NCBI GenBank assembly: GCA_015501585.1
Contig: JADNRY010000028.1
Span: forward strand, 248,001 to 312,000
Source of the DNA: Rhodocollybia butyracea
Lineage: Eukaryota > Basidiomycota > Agaricomycetes > Agaricales > Omphalotaceae
Length of the DNA: 64,000 nucleotides
Reading direction: 5' to 3'
Shown here in pieces: positions 58,454 to 64,000 of this stretch (within the stretch, counting starts at the first letter, position 1; every line of letters begins with the position of its first letter). The position numbers were made by a program, and so were the translations under genes. The notes beneath the pieces were generated by a model. The model was not told the DNA's origin, made no database searches, and saw only the letters and a program-made list of their open reading frames with translations.

Positions 58454-58763
58454 CTGCGATAACTTTTCAATGACCTCCTGTCTCCTCTTGTATGTACTAT
58501 CCTTGACCCGCCGTAATCTTTTAGTCGCTCGCTTCAGCTGTCAGCCCTAAATTTAAATGACCCACCGTCAACTTCCAGTCCGAGCTCCCGAGCTTCGAAA
58601 CCGGACATTTAACAATCTATTGTTCGGCTATCTGCCCATGTCTATCATATCTTGCTCTCAGTAATCGGACCCCAGCAACTGCACTACTTATGCCTGAACC
58701 TGGTCCTGCATGCTTTTTATATAGTCATCAAGAGCCCGAAATCGTTGATTTGAAGACGGACGA

Positions 58764-60747
58764 TTAAAAGGAATACGGCGCAATTTTTCTGATACATTTT
58801 GGCATAGGCCTTTCCCATTCCTTCGTTTCCCCCATATCTTCAACCGTCGGACCCATCGAGGGACCAGCTGGAGGTCCACCAAAATAAGGCCAAGTAGGCA
58901 TGTAGCACAGTTCCTGAGCAGCCCAAAGCTGTTAGTATATCGGAGGTAGAGCTCGAAATTGACACATACATCATTAGAACATGCCGGGCTGCACTTGACC
59001 CACATATGCCAATCAAGCCATTCCATAAGACCCTCCAGTTCTCGACGCCAGTTTTCCACCAGAGCTCCGAAAGGGTCCTGGTTCTCACCAGCCACAGTTC
59101 CAGCGGTCCGCCGTACCCAATATCTCAAATCTAAACCTGCTTCGACGCCTGTACTCCACATCTTCACCAAAACCCTGCAAATTTCCTTCGTGGTGTCTTG
59201 CACAGCTCCCAACAGCAGCTTCTCGGAGGCTGTCATTCGCTTGGTGATATCCGTTGAAGAGGAGATGTACGAGGTATGACTGGTACTGCACATTTCGTAT
59301 GCCGGTGAAGCCCATGCTAACAACGACGGTGGTGAATCTCCTTCTACCATCGGATTGGGCGCGGCGAGGTTGGGTTTGACGCCATAAGGAATGTAAGGGG
59401 TGAGCATAATATTGACTTGCGCAAAAGACTTCAGTATCCGATCTTCCTCATCCAAGATCGTTGAGCCCAGATCGCTTCGGAGGACATGGTGGAGATTCTC
59501 TAAACGAGATCCAAAGCGTTTGATGATCACTTGGTAAAGCGTTTCCCAATCAACCCCACTCGTCACTCGCTCACCGTGACCAATTTCCGATAACGCCTCG
59601 CGGAGCTTCCGATGAAGGATATCGATATCCTGAGGTTCGATTTTTAACAGATCGTATAACCATCTGTTACCTTTGAGTTCTTGGGCCCGAACTTGAGTCA
59701 ACGACGGCGCGAGCTCCGGGTCGTAGAAACTGACCAACCGAGTGAGGTCAAGCCGAATGCGGGTATCTCCCGGGTATTGGTTATACCGCGAACTGGAATG
59801 CATGAGCTCAAAGTTTCTGATAGTGACTGCAGGGTTGTGTCCTTCACTGATCCACCTATCTGTCTCGGCTTCGGGGTCAGGAGGCGAGTCGTCCGTGGGC
59901 TGTTTATGTGAAGGAGATGCATTTGCGAGCTGAAGGAAGGAGACAGTTTCAACGCCCGATCCAAAGTCACAAAGCATGACTTCGCTACGACCATGAAATG
60001 AGAAGGGAATGAGTGAAATGGACGCGAAGCAGGAACATACAAATTCATTTCCATCCTACAGCCAAATTAAAATGTTTTAGAATACGGATTAAAGGTAACG
60101 TCAGCTCGTACCTCACAAACCCATCTAGCCCAAACTCTTTGCCCCACTGACAAAGTTGCGCCAATCTTTCCTCTTCACTAAACACCTTGTCCGTCTTCCT
60201 CTCTCCCCAAAGCAGCATATCTTGACTATCCATCGATCCTCCATGCATCTTCACCGCACTGCTTCCGTCAAAGTATAGCACATTGAGTGGCCGGGTGGTG
60301 ACGACTGTGAGGTGCCAACATGGCCGTATACAGAACAAGAACGAGTGTTCTGGGTCCGTAGCAGTCCATTCTGCGCCTTGAGGATACTTGGAATCTGAAC
60401 GTCCATGATAGAGAAGTGTTCCAAGGGGTACAGTACCGGCGACAATTGTGTGTCCTGATTTTACAGTCAGTTAGTTGAATAAGCTGTATATAAAGATTAG
60501 AAGATGAACCGTTGCGATAGCGCGCATTGGGCCAATGCTGAAGTAGCGAGCTAACGCTCTGAAACACGAGGTGCCCCGTGGCGTTCTCCGAAGGTGGAAT
60601 GTGGATATCCCACTTGTGACTTGCTTCAACGAAAGGGCGTTGTTGTACGTGTTCCAAAGGCGCAGATGTTTCGGAATGTTTAGAGAGTGTGCTCCAGGAG
60701 GCAACACAGACCGCCAGGATGATGCCAGCAAAGTGAAGGGGAATCAT
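58764..60747 (-). CDS. Membrane-anchored protein with LYHGR motif, Agaricomycete family of unknown function (intact copy)
   Basis: The start at 60747 gives MIPLHFAGIILAVCVASWST (signal anchor). After an intron at about 60,509-60,455: HTIVAGTVPLGTLLYHGR, then WTATDPEHSFLFC, LTVVTTRPLNVLYFDGSSAV and MDSQDMLLWGE. Further exons read MEMNFEVMLCDFGSGVETVS, then a long C-terminal half (DLTRLVSFYDPELAPSLTQV; LDEEDRILKSFAQVNIMLTP; WLDWHMWVKCSPAC). A last exon, after an intron in the GTATGTGTCAA...GCTCAG stretch, reads ELCYMPTWPYFGGPP and ends at 58,766-58,764. About 560 aa, all joins in frame. I recognise this as a recurrent Agaricomycete family of membrane proteins but know of no function. The LYHGR...DPEHS pattern faintly recalls ADP-ribosyltransferase-type folds; that is speculation. 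Two truncated copies lie upstream. Confidence 0.7.
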
Positions 60748-61418
60748 CGCAAAGCCGGAAGAAAAGCTTCTGGGACGACGACGCCCAGTATCATGTGTGG
60801 ATGGTATAGGATCCTACAGGATCCTTATATCTCCGGAGTTTCGCATAATATCTAACATCGGTGAAATAGCTATCCTTGAAGTGTGTATATATCTAGGAAC
60901 CAAAGAGACAGACCAAAGAATTTCGGAGAATTCGCGGAACCAGGGAAAGTCAGCCGCGTGACTGAAGCCATTGAAAGCTCGGTGTAATAATGTGTGACTA
61001 ATTTGAACAGAACTCAATGGAAGCGATGGTGCACCCAACAGTGGCAAGTACCCACTGGGCGAAAAACTGAAAAGTTATAGCCATAGTGTTGTCTACTGAG
61101 CTCAAGCTGAGCTTTAATGCGATGAAGCAAGACCATATTCTGGCGCACTTGTGGAGCTCTAAAAGACTCCTCCACATTTGGAAAAGGTCGTCTTTGAAGA
61201 TTTGGGAAAGTATATCTTGATGTTTACCTTCGGCGAACGCTTTATTACTTTTCAGCTTTGCTTCCGCCGCCGTCGATTACTTCGCTTTGGGATAGTCCCC
61301 TATCACCCAACCTTTTTTCACCCAACTACTACTTCTTTGTTCTTGCAAGCCGATTCAAAGTAAGTTTTTCTATGGGGGTGATTTTGATGTTATAGAACTC
61401 GAATAACATTCGAATAGT
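60748..61418. promoter_or_regulatory. Divergent promoter region
   Basis: Lies between the minus-strand membrane-protein gene and the plus-strand caspase-like gene. Part of it (60,738-61,010) is repeated in decayed form at 62,990-63,330. TATATATC at about 60,886 could serve the minus-strand gene. A 61-codon ORF at 61,178-61,363 has no support. Confidence 0.4.
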
Positions 61419-62785
61419 ATGTCCGAATCTGCCGGAAAACTGTATATTCTTGTTCTTTTAGGGGCCAGCGACCTGAAAGAAGACGGATGGATGGCGACCG
61501 ACACGGCGATGACAGTGGCACTAACCAGCGCCGCTACAAAAACCGAGGTGTATAGTGTTCAGGATGTTCACGACTTCGCTTGCTGCTCAGCAACAGGTTT
61601 TTTTCGAGTATGGAAAGGACGGCTCAGATCTCATTGAAGTTTGCGCCCCTAAAAATGTTGTCGTCGTCAACAACAGTGTTGACCTCAAAAACACATTCTT
61701 AGGGGCTGTGAAACGTATAACAGCAGGTATGAACACAAAAGACGTTCTCATCATCTTCATAGCCGCCCACGACTGTGGAGATATCATCATCGGAACTGAC
61801 ACCTTGCTCTCCAAAGATGAACTGAAGGAGGCGATGGATACAAAAAACCAAAGAATTCTTTTGTGGTCTACATCCCGCTACGGTGAATTTTGGCTTGAGG
61901 ATGTCCCATGGTCTGGTTATGTCGCCGAAAAGCCAACCAAAAATTTGGAGTCCTTAGCGGCACTGGGAGCAAACCACTGTTGGGGTGTTCGAGACTTGGC
62001 TTCCAGCGCTAGTACTATTAGGAACGAACTGGAGGGACCGTATGAAGCAAACATATCGGCGAACGAGGAAACAAGATCTTCACTATTCTTCCCTTGCCTT
62101 ACTGACGACATTCTCGGGCAGTTTCGGCTTGTTGGCGGCCCATCCAATAGACTTGTTCCATCCCCGCTGTCTGCTCCCCCCGCTCGATCAAGCCAGAAAG
62201 CCTCAGATACAATGCGTGAAATTATGCACGCGCGTACGTTCGAGTGGCCTTCGGAAGTTGACAAGGATGAACTCATTGAGCTCGCGACTCCCCTTCTCGA
62301 TTGCGAGCCTATGCCAACGTCCTGCAATCTCCAACGAATCCGGCGCAACCTTTTGAATAAGGATTCTAGTCCTGGGGATGTACAGATCCTATGGAGCATT
62401 TTTAAGCAACATATGGCCCTTGGGGCGAAACGCGTGCACCTAGCTGGAGCGAGTTCAGGACTGGTAAGAACATCCTCGGGTATTTTATGGAGGATCACTT
62501 TTCGGCGTGTATGAATGGAAGTGTACGATAGATAACGGTACATCCTGACCTCCTCTCAGTTTTCCAGAGATTTGGGAACAGCTGGCTCGTGCATGGGATT
62601 CGTCTGGTAGACCATCTTTCTCGTTCGAGGAATTTCAATCCGTAATCACTGGGGTGCACATCTCGAAAAGCGAGAGGATACGCACTCAAGTCAGTTACCA
62701 AGCCCTTTCCAACTGGTCGAATTTGCAGTCGGCCTTGGATGACATCGTCCTGCTGCCCCAGACGATTAGTTCAACAGGGAGCTGA
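61419..62785 (+). CDS. Caspase-like (C14-type) protein with altered catalytic residues; one frame break
   Basis: From 61419 the sequence reads MSESAGKLYILVLLGASDLK..., then FFEYGKDGSDLIEVC, KDVLIIFIAAHDCGDIIIGT, LSKDELKEAM and ILLWSTSRYGEFW. I match this to the fungal caspase-like family in which a GHG...G segment supplies His and an STACYSG.W segment supplies Cys. Here GHG has become AHD (His kept, about 61,768) and the Cys position is Arg (about 61,876), so proteolysis is unlikely. The frame changes at a T7 run (61,598-61,604): six T would join SATGFFEYGKDG in frame. After an intron from about 62,481 to 62,567 the gene continues EIWEQLARAWDSSGRPSFSF... and ends at 62,785; the exact donor is uncertain. 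Family match by motif order only. Confidence 0.5.
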
Positions 62786-62984
62786 TCTATTCCATTCAAA
62801 CGAGAGTGGTTGTTTTTTCGATTCAGTCAGAAGTGATGGTTAGCGTTTATAGTATTAGATAACCTCGTATGTTATCAAAGCAGAAGAGATACAGAGATTT
62901 CATGAAGTCCGATTCGAGCGAAACTAGCAACTGTAGCTGCTACTTGTGGATAGTTATGCGTCCAGAGACTGACAACGGTTGGCT

Positions 62985-63340
62985 CCTGCGTAGCATGGGA
63001 TGAATGGGAGTCATCGCAAAGCTGGAAGATGCCACGCGGATGAGGTAGAATTTTTCTTATTTGCGGAGTTTCCAGTACTAGCCAGTAAAGCTGTACAGCT
63101 GTCTATAACCTTAACGTTATCAATAATATCACAACCGTTGATAGTACTTCCTGCATGGTACCTACATCAGAATTATAGATCTCGGGGTGAGCGTGCGAAT
63201 GGATTGTATATAAGTAGTAAAAGAGACAACGATTAACCACTAATTAAAAACTCATCTAGGAAATATCGGAGTATTCGCGGGAGTCGGGACTAGGGAAAGT
63301 CACGTCACTCACCGGTGTCATTGAAGCCTACCAACGTGTA
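62985..63340 (-). pseudogene. Decayed copy of the 5' end/promoter of the membrane-protein gene
   Basis: Resembles 60,738-61,010 in the same orientation: GGGAGTCATCGCAAAGCTGGAAG matches GGGAATCATCGCAAAGCCGGAAG, and ATATCGGAGTATTCGCGG...AGGGAAAGTCA matches the block at 60,919-60,955. No coding capacity remains. Confidence 0.6.
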
Positions 63341-64000
63341 CTTAATCAAGTATGACTATTTCAGTAGAAAGGATTCAAAAGAGCTTTCCATTATACACAC
63401 ATCCGTATGGATCGTCAACGTACAACAGGTCTACCTATGGGAGACTAGCTCTCTATCAGAATTCAATATCGGAGAAGCTTCGCTTAGGCTATTCTGTTCG
63501 GAGACTCGGAAGCTTCAAGGATGTGGATTGTTAGCGACATCTATGTAGATCCCAAAAGTGGTTCCTAGTTGGGTCTGGGTTAAGCGAAGATTATGGGAAA
63601 ATAGGAAAATAAAGGTATGAACTTGAAGTCTTGCTTGAAGTACATCGTGCACGCTGCAATAGCGAGCTGTGCCTCTGACCTGGACTAACGCTGACCGATG
63701 GCTGCAGGCTGTTACGAAGCCAGTTTACGGTCAAATACAGGAGCCCGGCCTGTTCGAATTTCGAATTCTATTACATTTTGTACACGGCCGGCGGCATGAT
63801 CATTATTGATCAACTGTACAAGTCGTGACGGTATCACGTGTAGCGCGGGACCGTGTTGATCACGTGAAGTCACAACTTCCGTTAAACCAGGTTAAACCGC
63901 TGTTTAACCAGCGTTTAATCCAAGTTACTTCCGTACCAAAAGCTTTCTGCTTCCTCTTTCATCTCTAGTCCTCGTTTTGGCTCCCGGTATGCAAGATATA
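63341..64000. other. Intergenic, right end of window
   Basis: No convincing gene. Two TCACGTG-type palindromes (about 63,834 and 63,858) and a run of GTTTAAC/GTTAAAC motifs (63,882-63,925) may be regulatory for a gene beyond the window. Confidence 0.35.

Noticed and set aside
1..64000. tRNA, rRNA, CRISPR, riboswitch or bacterial-style operon
   Set aside because: None seen on reading both strands; gene structure is eukaryotic throughout.

Overview
This window is nuclear DNA of a filamentous basidiomycete, almost certainly an Agaricomycete (mushroom-forming class). The evidence is dense genes with many 45-70 bp GT-AG introns, a DUF6533 membrane protein, a Zn2Cys6 regulator of the mushroom type, and a KDZ transposon carrying a TET/JBP dioxygenase. 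No rRNA, tRNA, CRISPR array or bacterial operon was seen. Exon structures were worked out by eye from splice signals and frame continuity; they are models, not transcripts.

Layout. 1-4.7 kb: poorly recognisable, partly decayed coding stretches. 4.8-7.2 kb: a 14-exon MFS sugar (lactose-permease type) transporter. 7.3-17.1 kb: a tandem array with a period of about 3.2-3.3 kb, in which a gene for a secreted two-module protein is repeated three times on the minus strand. Between the copies lie decayed pieces of the neighbouring transporter and a second decaying coding segment. 17.2-19.2 kb: chitin deacetylase. 19.8-21.7 kb: DUF6533 multi-pass membrane protein. 23.6-30.1 kb: a duplicated block of a small Cys-rich gene plus the 5' half of a Zn2Cys6 transcription factor; only the second copy of the regulator is near full length. 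30.6-35.0 kb: a cellular RNA-dependent RNA polymerase of the RNA-silencing (QDE-1/RDR) type, with its DVDGD active site written across a 12-nt exon.

37.15-47.85 kb is one 10.7-kb DNA transposon bounded by a perfect 8-bp target duplication (ACAAATGA) and about 190-bp terminal inverted repeats. It carries a KDZ transposase, a small coiled-coil gene, a TET/JBP-type 2-oxoglutarate/Fe(II) dioxygenase, a Pro/Ser-rich gene and an HMG-box-like gene. 48-60.7 kb is a segmentally duplicated block of convergent pairs: a secreted kinase-like gene (+) facing an N-terminally membrane-anchored protein gene (-). Only the last pair is intact (57.4-60.7 kb); the earlier copies are truncated or frameshifted. The block is interrupted by an 889-bp TIR element and by a 2.0-kb non-autonomous element whose CACCTC termini and 8-bp target duplication match the big KDZ element. 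61.4-62.8 kb: a caspase-like protein with altered catalytic positions and one frame break in a T7 run.

The most notable items are the complete KDZ-TET element beside its likely non-autonomous relative, the secreted two-module array built by exon-plus-intron duplication, the secreted kinase-like/membrane protein pairs, and the RdRP microexon. Several genes carry single-base frame breaks, so read-level confirmation matters before calling them pseudogenes.
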